The translations under genes and the position numbers were made by a program. The notes under the pieces were generated by a model. That model was not told the origin of the DNA. It did no database searches and worked only from the letters and a program-made list of their open reading frames with translations. 64,000 nt of DNA from Candidatus Nitrospira nitrificans (lineage in GTDB: Bacteria; Nitrospirota; Nitrospiria; Nitrospirales; Nitrospiraceae), in assembly GCF_001458775.1 (NCBI RefSeq), contig NZ_CZPZ01000012.1, positions 186,001-250,000 on the forward strand, in the 5' to 3' direction. Positions 1-10,134 of the stretch are shown here, piece by piece (within the stretch, counting starts at the first letter, position 1; each line of letters starts with the position of its first letter).

Positions 1-1127
1 TCGCCCCTGGCGTCAATACCCGCCAATCGGTTCGGGAGCCATTGCAGACCGGCATCAAGGCCATCGATGCCATGATCCCCATCGGACGCGGACAGCGCGA
101 ATTGATCATCGGCGATCGTCAGACCGGCAAGACCGCAATCGCCGTCGATACGATCATCAATCAAAAGGGCCTGAACGTGTTCTGTATCTACGTCGCCATC
201 GGCCAAAAGCGGTCGACCGTCGCGCGCGTCGTCAAGACCCTTGAAGAAAACCATGCGATGGAATACAGCATAGTGGTCTCGGCCAGCGCCAGCGACCCTG
301 CGCCGATGCAGTTTCTGGCGCCATTTTCTGGCGCCGCGATCGGCGAGTATTTCCGCGACAACGGCAAGCATGCGTTGATTGTCTATGACGATCTATCCAA
401 GCACGCGGTCGCCTATCGTGAGCTCTCCTTGTTGCTCCGCAGACCGCCGGGCCGCGAAGCCTATCCGGGCGATGTCTTTTATCTGCACTCCCGCCTGCTC
501 GAACGCGCGGCAAAATTGAGCGACAAGCTCGGCGGCGGCAGTCTCACGGCGTTGCCGATTATCGAAACCCAGGCCGGCGACGTGTCGGCCTACATCCCGA
601 CGAACGTCATTTCAATCACGGACGGACAGATCTATTTGGGCAGCGATCTCTTTTACTCCGGTATCCGCCCGGCGATCAATGTCGGTCTGTCGGTCTCCCG
701 GGTCGGAGGATCCGCGCAGATCAAAACCATGAAGCAGGTGGCCGGTACGCTCCGTTTGGACCTCGCGCAATATCGCGAAATGGCGGCGTTCGCCCAGTTC
801 GGCAGCGAACTCGACAAGGCGACGCAGATGCAGCTGGCTCGCGGCGTCCGCATGGTCGAGCTGTTGAAGCAGGGGCAGTACAAACCGATGCCGGTGGCCG
901 ACCAGGTCCTCTCGATTTATGCCGGGACGCAAGGTTTCCTCGACGATGTGCCGGTCGACAAGGTGCAGCAGTTCGAGAGCGATCTGCTCCACTATATCCA
1001 GCAGAACCACGCGGAGCTGAAAAAAGAAGTCACCACCATCGGCAAGATCGACGACAAGGTCGGCGGTCGCGTGAAAGAGATCATCACGACTTTCAAGCAG
1101 AAGATGGGGTACGGAGCGAAAGCGTAA
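1..1127 (+). CDS. atpA: F-type ATP synthase subunit alpha (3' part)
   Basis: Alpha subunit of the F1 catalytic head, cytoplasmic face of the membrane. The gene begins outside the window: the reading frame is open from base 3 and already encodes the segment just before the nucleotide-binding domain, so an apparent start near base 42 is internal. The P-loop GDRQTGKT is visible, followed by the conserved segments [20 protein letters not shown] and [19 protein letters not shown], and the C-terminal helical domain. About 375 residues are present of the roughly 500 usual. It is the first gene seen of an atpA-G-D-C cluster; a heptamer repeat array fills the gap to atpG. Identification is secure. Confidence 0.98.
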   Translation, partial: APGVNTRQSVREPLQTGIKAIDAMIPIGRGQRELIIGDRQTGKTAIAVDTIINQKGLNVFCIYVAIGQKRSTVARVVKTLEENHAMEYSIVVSASASDPAPMQFLAPFSGAAIGEYFRDNGKHALIVYDDLSKHAVAYRELSLLLRRPPGREAYPGDVFYLHSRLLERAAKLSDKLGGGSLTALPIIETQAGDVSAYIPTNVISITDGQIYLGSDLFYSGIRPAINVGLSVSRVGGSAQIKTMKQVAGTLRLDLAQYREMAAFAQFGSELDKATQMQLARGVRMVELLKQGQYKPMPVADQVLSIYAGTQGFLDDVPVDKVQQFESDLLHYIQQNHAELKKEVTTIGKIDDKVGGRVKEIITTFKQKMGYGAKA

Positions 1128-1133
1128 AGCCAT

Positions 1134-1222
1134 GTCATTGGTCAGCGGTCATTCGTCATTGGGCGAATGAAGGCGGCTTCAAGTTGCTCCGTCACAATGA
1201 CCAGTGACTATTGACCATTGAT
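1134..1222. repeat. Heptamer repeat array, TGAC-type, inverted arms
   Basis: The left arm (1134-1168) is a run of seven-base units beginning GTCA: GTCATTG, GTCAGCG, GTCATTC, GTCATTG, GGCGAAT. The right arm (1195-1222) is units ending TGAC: CAATGAC, CAGTGAC, TATTGAC, CATTGAT. The arms are approximate reverse complements and could fold as a hairpin between atpA and atpG. Similar arrays occur at several other places in the window. Confidence 0.75.
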
Positions 1223-1235
1223 CTGAAGTACATAC

Positions 1236-2114
1236 ATGCCAAGCTTACAAAGTTTGCGCCGCAAGATCGCGGCGTTTAAGAATACCCAGAAGATCACCAA
1301 GGCCATGAAGATGGTGGCCGCGGCGAAACTCAAGCGGTCGCAAGACCGCATTCTTGCCGCGCGGCCCTATGCCCATAAAATGCGCGGGGTGCTGAGTAAC
1401 CTGAGCCAGCGCGTGAACCGGTCTTCTCATCCGCTTCTGCAGAAGCGCGAAGGAAGGAAGATCGAGGTGCTCGTCGTCACGAGCGACCGTGGGTTGTGCG
1501 GCGGTTTCAACGGCATCATCGTTCGCAAAAGCTCGGAATTCGTCCGGCAGTGCGAAGCGCGAGGCGTACAAGTCCATTTGAGCCTCATCGGTCGCAAAGG
1601 CCGCGACTATTTTCGACGGCGGAACTGGCCGATCCGTCAAGAGTGGACCGGCATCTTCGATAAGTTGAGTTTCGAGCATGCGATCGACATCGGCGGAGAT
1701 CTGACGGATGGTTTCGTGAAAGGCACGTTTGACGAACTGTACGTCGTGTACAACGAATTTAAGTCCGCCATTCAACAACGCGTGATCATCGAAAAGCTGT
1801 TCCCCGTGGATGCGCAGGTTGAGTTCGGTGTCGCGCAAGCGGAAGGACCGACCAGCGGCAGTTATCTGTACGAGCCGGATGAAGCGGCGCTGCTGAGCGC
1901 CTTGGTGCCGAAACATTTCCAGGTACAGGCGTACCGGATTTTATTGGAGTCCGCGGCCGCTGAACACGGCGCCCGCATGGCCGCCATGGATGGGGCGACG
2001 CGCAACGCCGGCCAACTCATCAAGAAAGTCACGCTGTATTACAACAAGACCAGACAGGCTGCGATTACGAAAGAACTGATGGATATCGTCGGCGGCGCCG
2101 AAGCGCTGAAATAG
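1236..2114 (+). CDS. atpG: F-type ATP synthase subunit gamma
   Basis: Central stalk subunit that couples rotation of the c-ring to catalysis in the alpha/beta head. The N-terminus SLQSLRRKIAAFKNTQKITK and the C-terminal segment with NAGQLIKKVTLYYNKTRQA are the hallmark coiled-coil helices of the family, and the motif TSDRGLCGGFN sits in the central Rossmann-like domain. The length of 292 residues is normal. The ATG at 1236 begins right at the family N-terminus, although no strong ribosome binding site is visible. It lies 108 bases after atpA and 30 before atpD, consistent with one operon. Confidence 0.98.
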   Translation: MPSLQSLRRKIAAFKNTQKITKAMKMVAAAKLKRSQDRILAARPYAHKMRGVLSNLSQRVNRSSHPLLQKREGRKIEVLVVTSDRGLCGGFNGIIVRKSSEFVRQCEARGVQVHLSLIGRKGRDYFRRRNWPIRQEWTGIFDKLSFEHAIDIGGDLTDGFVKGTFDELYVVYNEFKSAIQQRVIIEKLFPVDAQVEFGVAQAEGPTSGSYLYEPDEAALLSALVPKHFQVQAYRILLESAAAEHGARMAAMDGATRNAGQLIKKVTLYYNKTRQAAITKELMDIVGGAEALK

Positions 2115-3590
<1,476 letters not shown>

Positions 3591-3605
3591 GTAGTCGGGC
3601 GAACC

Positions 3606-3720
3606 GAGCGTCCTCCTTGCTCGCGCGACGCGCGGTCTCAAAAGACCTCACTGGGGAACGACGCGTCTTGGCGCGTCGAGAGGTGGGTGGGTGAGATGTC
3701 GCGCGCAGTAGAGGGCGCTC
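3606..3720. repeat. Structured inverted-repeat element in the atpD-atpC gap
   Basis: Outer arms at 3606-3629 and 3698-3720 are imperfect reverse complements (about 19 of 24 positions by eye). Between them lie two small perfect hairpins: GGTCT-caaa-AGACC near 3633-3647 and GACGCG-tcttgg-CGCGTC near 3660-3677. No T-run follows, so it is not a classical terminator. It could be a palindromic mobile repeat or an RNA structure that tunes atpC expression relative to atpD. Function is unknown. Confidence 0.5.
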
Positions 3721-3763
3721 GATTGCCCGCCTGTTGGCGGTGAAGGAAGACTGAGGAAAGAAG

Positions 3764-4186
3764 ATGGCGGGGAAGATTCTCTTAGAAGTCGTGACGCCGG
3801 AGAAGCAGCTGCTGAGTCAGCAGGTGGATGAAGTCATTGCCCCTGGGTCTGAAGGAGAGTTTGGCGTGCTCCCGGGGCACTGTCATTTCCTCTCGACCCT
3901 TCGCATCGGCGAACTTCGGTACCGTGTTGATAATCACACGCATTCCATGGCCGTGCTGTGGGGCTTTGCCGAAGTCACCCCCACCAAAGTCACCATCATG
4001 GCTGAAATTGCGGAGCAGGCCGAAGACATTGATGTGGAACGGGCCACCGCCAAAGTCGCTGAAGCGGAGCGACGTCTTCAAGCGGGCGGCTTGCCGTCCG
4101 AAGTGAAAGACGCGCAGGTCAGCCTGGAAAAGGCTCGGCTCCGCAAAAAGATTGCGGAACGTACAAGAAAGACCGGCCACGCCTAG
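3764..4186 (+). CDS. atpC: F-type ATP synthase subunit epsilon
   Basis: Epsilon subunit of the F1 stalk, which links gamma to the c-ring and can restrain ATP hydrolysis. The N-terminal beta-sandwich is recognisable from LEVVTPEKQLLSQQVDEVI and GSEGEFGVLPGH. The C-terminal region is a helical hairpin rich in charged residues (about residues 85-140). The length of 140 residues is normal. The start ATG follows a GAGGAAAG-like site. It is the last gene of the ATP synthase cluster; the gap before it contains the structured repeat at 3606-3720. Confidence 0.96.
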   Translation: MAGKILLEVVTPEKQLLSQQVDEVIAPGSEGEFGVLPGHCHFLSTLRIGELRYRVDNHTHSMAVLWGFAEVTPTKVTIMAEIAEQAEDIDVERATAKVAEAERRLQAGGLPSEVKDAQVSLEKARLRKKIAERTRKTGHA

Positions 4187-4319
4187 TGCGGCCGACTCGC
4201 CCTCGCTCTTTGCCAGGCCCACTACGTTCAGTCGCTGGCCTGCCCCTACGACAATACGACGCTCTGAGCCGCTTCATCTCATTTGAAATCAGCCTCTCCT
4301 CCACAGTAGCGTAAAATCC

Positions 4320-5324
4320 ATGATTACGGAGTTTCTGGTCACATCCGGGGAGCAACCCAAGCGACTCGACCTCTTTCTCGTCAATCGAGAACGAGACATT
4401 TCGCGGTCGGCGTTGCAGCGTCTGATCGAGCTGGGACGTATCCGCATCAACGATCAGATCGTGAAACCGAGCCACAAGATCAAGCCCGGCGATCGGATCA
4501 CCATGGATGTCCCCAAGCCTGAGCCGCTCTCGATCAAGGGAGAGGCGATCCCGCTGGAAGTCCTGTTCGAAGACGAATCCCTGCTGGTGTTGGAAAAACC
4601 ATCCGGCATCGTTGTGCATCCTGCCCCGGGGAATTGGACCGGCACGCTGGTCAACGCGCTGCTCCATCATTTCCAAACGTCGGGGGGATCGATTTCGGCC
4701 ATCGGGGGGAAAGAGCGACCCGGCCTCGTGCATCGACTGGACAAGGAAACGTCCGGCGTCATGGTGATCGCCAAAACTGATACGGCCCATCGTGCCCTCG
4801 CGGCGCAGTTCAAGCTCCATACCATCACCCGCGTCTATGAGGCATTGGTCTGGGGCGTGCCCAAGAAAGGCCGAGGAATGATCGAACTGGCGATCGGTCG
4901 AGACGTCAAAGACCGCAAGACCTTTTCATCGAGAACGACCAGTCCCAAGGAATCCGTGACCGAGTATGTGGTGGACCGCCGGTATGGCAAAGTGGCGGCC
5001 CATGTGTTGCTGTACCCGCGAACAGGGAGAACGCATCAGCTTCGGGTTCACCTCACTTCATTGGGACATCCCATTCTGGGAGATCACACGTACGGCGGGC
5101 GGAAGGTCTGTACGGTCGATGGAGTGGAGATTCCCCGGGTCATGCTCCATGCCAGAACCCTCGGCTTTACCCATCCGGCGACCGGTCAGGCGGAGGACTT
5201 CACAAGGTCGGTGCCGAGCGATATGGGAAAAGTGATGTCTGCGCTCGAACAGCTCGGCCTCCCTGGAGAGAAGAAGTCACCTGGACCACTCGCTGATAGC
5301 CATGTTGCGGAGGATAGATGCTGA
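4320..5324 (+). CDS. rluD: RluD/RluA-family 23S rRNA pseudouridine synthase
   Basis: Converts uridines of large-subunit rRNA to pseudouridine in the cytoplasm. An N-terminal S4 RNA-binding domain (about residues 15-65; SRSALQRLIELGRIRINDQ) is followed by the RluA catalytic domain with the signature GLVHRLDKETSG, whose aspartate is the catalytic residue, and with the RTHQLRVHL motif. Length 334 is typical of RluD. The ATG at 4320 gives a family-like N-terminus but has no clear ribosome binding site. It overlaps the next ORF by 7 bases. The exact target site (RluD versus RluC-like) is inferred from S4 plus overall similarity. Confidence 0.9.
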   Translation: MITEFLVTSGEQPKRLDLFLVNRERDISRSALQRLIELGRIRINDQIVKPSHKIKPGDRITMDVPKPEPLSIKGEAIPLEVLFEDESLLVLEKPSGIVVHPAPGNWTGTLVNALLHHFQTSGGSISAIGGKERPGLVHRLDKETSGVMVIAKTDTAHRALAAQFKLHTITRVYEALVWGVPKKGRGMIELAIGRDVKDRKTFSSRTTSPKESVTEYVVDRRYGKVAAHVLLYPRTGRTHQLRVHLTSLGHPILGDHTYGGRKVCTVDGVEIPRVMLHARTLGFTHPATGQAEDFTRSVPSDMGKVMSALEQLGLPGEKKSPGPLADSHVAEDRC

Positions 5325-5740
5325 CCGGCGAAGTCCTTGATGCCGTGGGAGGATTGACGTCTCACATCAAGTCCTATGCCGCCAAACTTCCGCCTATTGT
5401 CCACTTGAGCGCCGTGCCATCGGCCGTCAAACCTTCCTTCGAGGCGGTTGAGGGATATGAAACCATCGTATCTCGTGTTCGAAGCCAGAGCGCTGGGACT
5501 CCGTACAAGGCTCTGAATGAACCCTTCGTGTCATCGCTGGAAGCGTTTGAAATCGGAAACCTTCTTGGGGCCGTTCAGCCATTGCTCTCCGTCTTGGATC
5601 ACTTGGAGCGAATGCGGCGGGATCAAGAAATCGAGGCCGGGCGGATGGACGAAAAGCGACTCAACGAATACCGCGCCGTATTGCACAAGATACTTCCCGG
5701 CAATCGGCCGGAATTGGATGGCGCGGGAGGAGGCCTGTAA
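5318..5740 (+). CDS. Conserved small hypothetical protein, coupled to rluD
   Basis: A 140-residue soluble protein that I do not recognise. Its ATG lies inside the end of the rluD-like gene (7-base overlap) behind a good GGAGGA ribosome binding site, so translational coupling is likely. The second half (about residues 75-125) is predicted helical and charged (HLERMRRDQEIEAGRMDEKR). No signal peptide, membrane segment or cysteine motif is seen. Function cannot be assigned; co-translation only suggests a shared expression programme with the pseudouridine synthase. Confidence 0.7.
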   Translation: MLTGEVLDAVGGLTSHIKSYAAKLPPIVHLSAVPSAVKPSFEAVEGYETIVSRVRSQSAGTPYKALNEPFVSSLEAFEIGNLLGAVQPLLSVLDHLERMRRDQEIEAGRMDEKRLNEYRAVLHKILPGNRPELDGAGGGL

Positions 5741-5828
5741 TACCGTTCTGGTGGCTTCTGAGCGGCTCGCCATGAGCTTTTCAGAGGCAGTCCACCTCCG
5801 ACACGACGATCAAAACTCAGCGACGCGA

Positions 5829-6008
5829 TCAATGGCCCATCTTGGGCCCTAACGCGTTCGCTCCAACAGTGACGAGTTTGAAGCGAGCCGCGCTACCACA
5901 GTGGGGGCACTTCGCTCGAACGGTTTCCTCGTCGAGCACTTCGTACTCATCCGCCTTCAGCCACATCAGCTGGAAGCACTTTGGACAGGTTCGGACTTGC
6001 GTTGACAT
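5829..6008 (-). CDS. Small zinc-ribbon protein
   Basis: A 59-residue protein with two CxxC knuckles, CPKC and CPHC, spaced about 28 residues apart, the layout of a zinc ribbon. The ATG at 6008 is chosen over the longer frame beginning at 6035 because GAGGA lies 6-10 bases upstream and the shorter form starts close to the first knuckle. It is divergent from the GNAT gene at 6058 with only 49 bases between, so the two must share a compact promoter region. Partner and role are unknown; the fold suggests a structural or nucleic-acid-binding role. Confidence 0.75.
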   Translation of the reverse strand: MSTQVRTCPKCFQLMWLKADEYEVLDEETVRAKCPHCGSAARFKLVTVGANALGPKMGH

Positions 6009-6057
6009 CGGTTTCCTCGTACACTCCAAGACCATTCGGGGGATACTCTAGTATAAG

Positions 6058-6489
6058 ATGCCTCCAACCCTCAAGTCCGCTGTCACCTACTCCCAATGCG
6101 AGCCCCCTGACGCGTCCCAGCTCCTTGGGCTATTCCACCAAGCCCCCTGGGCCAAGGGCCGGTCGCTCGAAGACGCGAAGGCCATGCTCCTCCATACAGA
6201 TTTGACGCTCTGTGCTTGGGATGGGGAGCGTCTCATCGGGTTCGGTCGAGTCCTCACCGACTTTATCTATCGCGCAACGATCTGGGATGTGATCGTCGAC
6301 AGGGCATATCAGGGACAAGGCGTGGGAACCGAGATCGTTCAACGCATCCTGAAGCATCCACGACTCGAGCGGGTGGAGCTCTTTTGGCTTTGCACCCGAC
6401 GACCGGGTTTTTATGAAAAACTAGGCTTCAGCTCGAAAGAACAGATAGGGCTGGTGTGGAGTCGAAGCAAGCAAGCCCGCATGGAGTGA
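6058..6489 (+). CDS. GNAT-family N-acetyltransferase
   Basis: Acetyl-CoA-dependent N-acetyltransferase of 143 residues, cytoplasmic. The acetyl-CoA binding motif A appears as VDRAYQGQGVGTEIVQ (the Q/R-x-x-G-x-G pyrophosphate loop), preceded by the beta strands IGFGRVLTD and ATIWDVIV and followed by FYEKLGFSS, the usual motif B tyrosine region. The substrate is not predictable. Its stop codon overlaps the ATG of the next small exported protein by one base (TGATG). Confidence 0.88.
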   Translation: MPPTLKSAVTYSQCEPPDASQLLGLFHQAPWAKGRSLEDAKAMLLHTDLTLCAWDGERLIGFGRVLTDFIYRATIWDVIVDRAYQGQGVGTEIVQRILKHPRLERVELFWLCTRRPGFYEKLGFSSKEQIGLVWSRSKQARME

Positions 6490-6767
6490 TGCCGAGTATG
6501 CGCATCCTTAATTTAGTACTTTTCCTCTTGTCCGCCACAACCGCCGGGTGTTTTCCTGCCACTCATGACAAAAATGGGAATCCGCACAGTCAGGTTCCTG
6601 GAAGGGGAGTTGAGTGTTCTTGGATGACTCAGAAAACACTCGGATGTCCGGAGATTGTTGGCCCCGTGCAAAAAGGCCCATTGGGGCAAACGTGCCAAAC
6701 CCTCAAGCGGGGGAATGATTATGAGACACGTTGTGACGACGGTGTTTTATCGCCAAACCCGTATTGA
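6489..6767 (+). CDS. Small exported cysteine-containing protein, possible lipoprotein
   Basis: A 92-residue protein beginning at the ATG overlapping the GNAT stop codon. The N-terminus MRILNLVLFLLSATTAGC is a signal peptide ending in a cysteine that could be a lipobox, although the -3 position is threonine or alanine rather than leucine. The mature part carries four more cysteines (ECSW, GCPE, TCQT, RCDD), which suggests disulfides in the periplasm. No family is recognised. The longer frame starting at 6456 lies inside the acetyltransferase and is not favoured. Confidence 0.6.
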   Translation: MPSMRILNLVLFLLSATTAGCFPATHDKNGNPHSQVPGRGVECSWMTQKTLGCPEIVGPVQKGPLGQTCQTLKRGNDYETRCDDGVLSPNPY

Positions 6768-6853
6768 TAGTGAGCCGGTATCCTTCAACGACAGGGTTGG
6801 TACCCTCGCCAAGTATGAGTGGTGTAACCTCTCACGCTTGAGCTGGCATGTGT

Positions 6854-7483
6854 CTAGAAGAACATCTTTCCTCCGAATAGAAAGCCAAACGAGGATGCAT
6901 TCCAGTCATCGTTCCGTCCGCCGGTGCCGGTCGTATGGCCGTCGTTTCGTTTGTACGCCCATTCTGCATTGAGCGCGAACCGTTCACTGAGCTTGTAGTC
7001 CGCTCCCCACCCGAGTCGCCAGGCAAAGGTATTGCTCGGGCTGATGCGACCAGCCGTATCCTCGCCGAAACTGTTCACATTCACGCCAAAGCTCATATTC
7101 ACATAGGGGATAACCTGGCCTAATTTGACCGGTCGTATTTCCAGGGTCGGCAGCACCGATACGGTGTCTTGATGGCCGAGATCCGCCTCCGGCCTCTCCA
7201 GGCTCACACCATGTCGCTCCCACTCAAGCATCATTCCGACCAAAAGCCACGTATTGAGGCTATACAGCCCTTGAAAATTGACCAGGGGGCCGATCGATGT
7301 TGAGGTATTGTCCGAGAGCTGTTGAGTCAGAGGAGCGAAACCCACACGAAAGCCGAGCATCCATTGGCCCGGTTCAGTCCCGCCGAACTCTTCGGCCGGA
7401 ACGGGTGATGGAAGTGCAAATAGGATAGTGGAGACAGCGAGCAGTACTCCGATCGATCGCGCTTTGAACGACCCCTTACGCAT
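6854..7483 (-). CDS. Outer-membrane beta-barrel protein
   Basis: A 209-residue exported protein. The start at 7483 is chosen because GGGAGG lies just upstream and a clear signal peptide follows (RSIGVLLAVSTILFALPSPVPAEE). The mature protein shows alternating amphipathic strands (WMLGFRVGFAPL, GLYSLNTWLLVGMMLEWERH, FALNAEWAYKRN) and ends in aromatic residues, GGKMFF, as barrels inserted by the BAM machinery do. It is a paralogue of the divergent gene at 7750; both share the core GPLxNFQGxYxLN followed by VGMMLEW. Ligand and role are unknown; the size fits an 8-stranded OmpW/OmpA-like barrel. Confidence 0.8.
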   Translation of the reverse strand: MRKGSFKARSIGVLLAVSTILFALPSPVPAEEFGGTEPGQWMLGFRVGFAPLTQQLSDNTSTSIGPLVNFQGLYSLNTWLLVGMMLEWERHGVSLERPEADLGHQDTVSVLPTLEIRPVKLGQVIPYVNMSFGVNVNSFGEDTAGRISPSNTFAWRLGWGADYKLSERFALNAEWAYKRNDGHTTGTGGRNDDWNASSFGFLFGGKMFF

Positions 7484-7749
7484 GAATGACCTCCCTCTCC
7501 TACGGTGAGATGACCAGGCGCAGCGCTGATTCAGTATGATCGCACACTTCAGCCCCGTCATGCACGAACTGACTTGCTGTCGATGAACCAGAAGAAACTT
7601 TGGTTTCAGAAGAAGATCTAGGCCGTGAGTGCCGAGGGTATCACGAAGTCGGTTGGCGCATGCTCAAGAATCCTTCCGCACGATTGCAAGCGGAATGGGG
7701 GCTCAGTTACAGTGCACCGTCCAGAATGTTTTGCCACACAGGAGGGGTT

Positions 7750-8403
7750 ATGCATAGGATCAGCCACCACTTGGCCGTTGTCGCTCTCGTCTTCAGCCTC
7801 ATGACCGGGACCGCCGAAGCCGCCAATTTGATCTGGGTCCACGGACCAATGGAGGATGAAGGGAAGATGCCCGGCCTCGCGATCGGTGCCGCCAAAACCA
7901 CCGATTTGAGCTGGGTTCACGAAGGGATGGCAGAAGAGGGTAAAATCACCGCCGGGTTTCGAGTGGGGCCGAGTTTCACCACCCAAAGTTCAGGCCTATC
8001 GACCGTTGGGCCGCTCCTCAATTTCCAAGGCATGTACGGGCTCAACAGATGGTTCCGTGTCGGAATGATGCTCGAATGGCAAAATCATGGGGTTGACCCG
8101 GGAACCGGATCAGTCAATACGGTCACGCTTCTGCCCGTTAACTTAGAGTATCGCCCCGGACATTTTGGGAACCTCATTCCCTATCTGACCACCGGGATCG
8201 GGGTCAACATCAACACAAAGAACGTCTCGGATACGTTCGCCTGGCGGCTCGGCGGCGGTCTCGACTATGCCGCCACCAACTGGTTCCCGAACGCCCCAAG
8301 CGGCATGATGTTCAATGTCGAGGCGGTCTGGAAACGGAACCATCCATCGGGTGGTGATGCTTCCACCATGGGTTTGCTCTTCGGTGTCCGGCATACCTTT
8401 TGA
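7750..8403 (+). CDS. Outer-membrane beta-barrel protein with N-terminal 26-residue duplication
   Basis: A 217-residue exported barrel paralogous to the gene at 6854-7483. The ATG at 7750 has GGAGGGG upstream and begins a signal peptide (HHLAVVALVFSLMTGTAEA). The mature N-terminus carries two copies of a 26-codon unit (bases about 7822-7899 and 7900-7977), reading NLIWVHGPMEDEGKM and DLSWVHEGMAEEGKI. The barrel follows and ends VRHTF, with a terminal phenylalanine. Longer in-frame starts upstream lack any ribosome binding site. Function is unknown; the two barrels are transcribed divergently from a 266-base intergenic region. Confidence 0.8.
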   Translation: MHRISHHLAVVALVFSLMTGTAEAANLIWVHGPMEDEGKMPGLAIGAAKTTDLSWVHEGMAEEGKITAGFRVGPSFTTQSSGLSTVGPLLNFQGMYGLNRWFRVGMMLEWQNHGVDPGTGSVNTVTLLPVNLEYRPGHFGNLIPYLTTGIGVNINTKNVSDTFAWRLGGGLDYAATNWFPNAPSGMMFNVEAVWKRNHPSGGDASTMGLLFGVRHTF

Positions 8404-8456
8404 GCTGGGGATGTGCAAAGGAGGAGCGGCAAGGAGGGACGAACGAGGCAAGCCGC

Positions 8457-9287
8457 CTAATGCGTATGAACGAGCCTGGTGCGCCTCACGCGTTTTGGCG
8501 AGAAGAAGACCGCGATGAAAAATATAGTGGTAGCTAAGAGCACGATGGCCGGCCCTGAAGGCACATCCCACAGCGCGGAAATCAAGACACCGGCAATCGA
8601 GGTGAATATCCCGATCGTTGCGGAGTACAGAGTCAGTGTTGCAAGGCTATGCGTGAGTTGGTAGGCGGTCGAGGCCGGAATCAGGATCATGGCAAATACC
8701 AAGATGGCGCCGACCGTTTTGAGGGAGACCACCACCGTCAAGGCGACCAACGTCAAGAGGAGAAAAAAGACCTGGCGCGCGGGTATGCCGGACGCTTCGG
8801 CCATCTCTTGGTCGAAGGCGATGAAATAGAGTTCTTTCGAGAACAGCAGCAGGAGGCCTAACACGAGGACGGTCAATGCGCCGATGATACTCAGTTCCTC
8901 AGGGGTGACCGAGAGAACGCTGCCGAATAAGTATCCATATACCTCGGCGTTGTAGCTTTTCATCAACCCAATGAAGAGAATACCCAGTGCCATCGTCGTG
9001 GTATAGAGAATGCCGATCGAAACATCCAGTTTCATCCTGCCACGTTCTTCGACCCAGCCGGTAATCCAGACCGTCGCAAGGCCGAACACAATGGCCAGCA
9101 ACAAGGGCGGCCATCCTATTAAGTAGCCGAGTGCCACACCTGCAAACGCCGCGTGGGACGTCCCTGCTCCCACGAACGCCAGTCCCCGCAGGACGACGAA
9201 CACCCCGATGACGGAGCAGAGCCCCCCGACCATCGCGGCGGCGAGGAGGGAACGTTGCATGAAATCGTAGGCGAGGAGGTCCAACAT
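8457..9287 (-). CDS. znuB: Zinc/manganese ABC transporter permease
   Basis: Inner-membrane permease of the ABC-3 family (ZnuB/MntB/TroC). The 276 residues contain about eight to nine hydrophobic segments. The N-terminal stretch GLAFVGAGTSHAAFAGVALG and the later LKTVGAILVFAMILIPAST match the conserved cores of the family. It is the last gene of a minus-strand operon after znuA and znuC, 16 bases behind znuC. Zinc is preferred over manganese because of the histidine-rich features of the two partner proteins, but the metal is inference. Confidence 0.92.
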   Translation of the reverse strand: MLDLLAYDFMQRSLLAAAMVGGLCSVIGVFVVLRGLAFVGAGTSHAAFAGVALGYLIGWPPLLLAIVFGLATVWITGWVEERGRMKLDVSIGILYTTTMALGILFIGLMKSYNAEVYGYLFGSVLSVTPEELSIIGALTVLVLGLLLLFSKELYFIAFDQEMAEASGIPARQVFFLLLTLVALTVVVSLKTVGAILVFAMILIPASTAYQLTHSLATLTLYSATIGIFTSIAGVLISALWDVPSGPAIVLLATTIFFIAVFFSPKRVRRTRLVHTH

Positions 9288-9303
9288 TTCCTGAAGTCCG
9301 TTC

Positions 9304-10095
9304 TTAATGGTGATGGTGGTAATCTTCGACGATGACGAGATCTTTCTCCGTAATCACCAAGTCTTTGCCGTATACCTGGTGAAGAATCTCCGGCTTGAGG
9401 ACCTCTGTGGGGGGGGCGGCGGCGAAGAGTCTGGTTTTGAGAAGAACCAATCGATTGACCCGCGAACGAATCATATTAATATCATGAGTAATCAAGAGGA
9501 CGGTCAATTTGAGTTCGTCATGCAGCTGTTGCACGAGCTCGATGAGATTGTGTTGAGCGGTCATATCCAGACCGGTTGTCGGCTCATCCAATAGTAAGAC
9601 CTTGGGCTGCTGTGCGAGGGCCCTCGCAATAAAGACGCGCTGTTGTTGACCACCGGACAGTTGCCCAAGGGCATCATCCCTATGAGAATCCATGCCGACC
9701 TGCGCGAGGGCCTCCAGGGCGATGTCTCGGTCCTTCCTTCCAGGCCGCTTGAACAGGCCCAGCGCTCCATAACGGCCCATCATCACGGTTTCGAGGACCG
9801 TCACCGGAAAGTTCCGATCGACGACCCCTTTCTGCGGGAGGTAGCCGATCTTCGCGCGATGGTGGCAGCGGAGTTCGTCGCAGGCACAGTCGAAGATATG
9901 GAGATGTCCTTCCACGGGAGCGAGGAGGCCCAGTACGGCGCGACACAACGTTGTTTTGCCTGATCCGTTTGGGCCGATGACCCCGACGAACTCACCTTCA
10001 TAAATATCCAGCGAAATGTCCTTGAGCGCGATGAGCCCAGGAAATCCAAAGGAGGCATGGTCAAAGCGGATGATCGGCTCGCGGGGATCAGACAC
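9304..10095 (-). CDS. znuC: Zinc/manganese ABC transporter ATP-binding protein
   Basis: Cytoplasmic ATPase that powers metal import. Walker A GPNGSGKTT, signature LSGGQQQR, Walker B VLLLDEPTTGLD and the switch histidine in LLITHDIN are all intact in 263 residues. The C-terminus ends DYHHHH, an unusual four-histidine tail that could bind zinc. It lies 39 bases after znuA and 16 before znuB on the minus strand. Confidence 0.94.
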   Translation of the reverse strand: MSDPREPIIRFDHASFGFPGLIALKDISLDIYEGEFVGVIGPNGSGKTTLCRAVLGLLAPVEGHLHIFDCACDELRCHHRAKIGYLPQKGVVDRNFPVTVLETVMMGRYGALGLFKRPGRKDRDIALEALAQVGMDSHRDDALGQLSGGQQQRVFIARALAQQPKVLLLDEPTTGLDMTAQHNLIELVQQLHDELKLTVLLITHDINMIRSRVNRLVLLKTRLFAAAPPTEVLKPEILHQVYGKDLVITEKDLVIVEDYHHHH

Positions 10096-10134
10096 GGAAT
10101 CTGCCGCTCCTTTCAGTGGTCGTGATGGAAACGA

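Noticed and set aside
612-1133. 173-residue open frame on the minus strand inside atpA
   Set aside because: A shadow of the atpA coding frame in GC-rich DNA, with no ribosome binding site and no motif.
1134-1222. Repeat arrays considered as a CRISPR
   Set aside because: Units are seven bases without unique spacers and no cas genes are present.
4210-4255. Inverted repeat CAGGCC / GGCCTG after atpC as a terminator
   Set aside because: Six-base stem with a long loop and no T-run; not convincing as a terminator.
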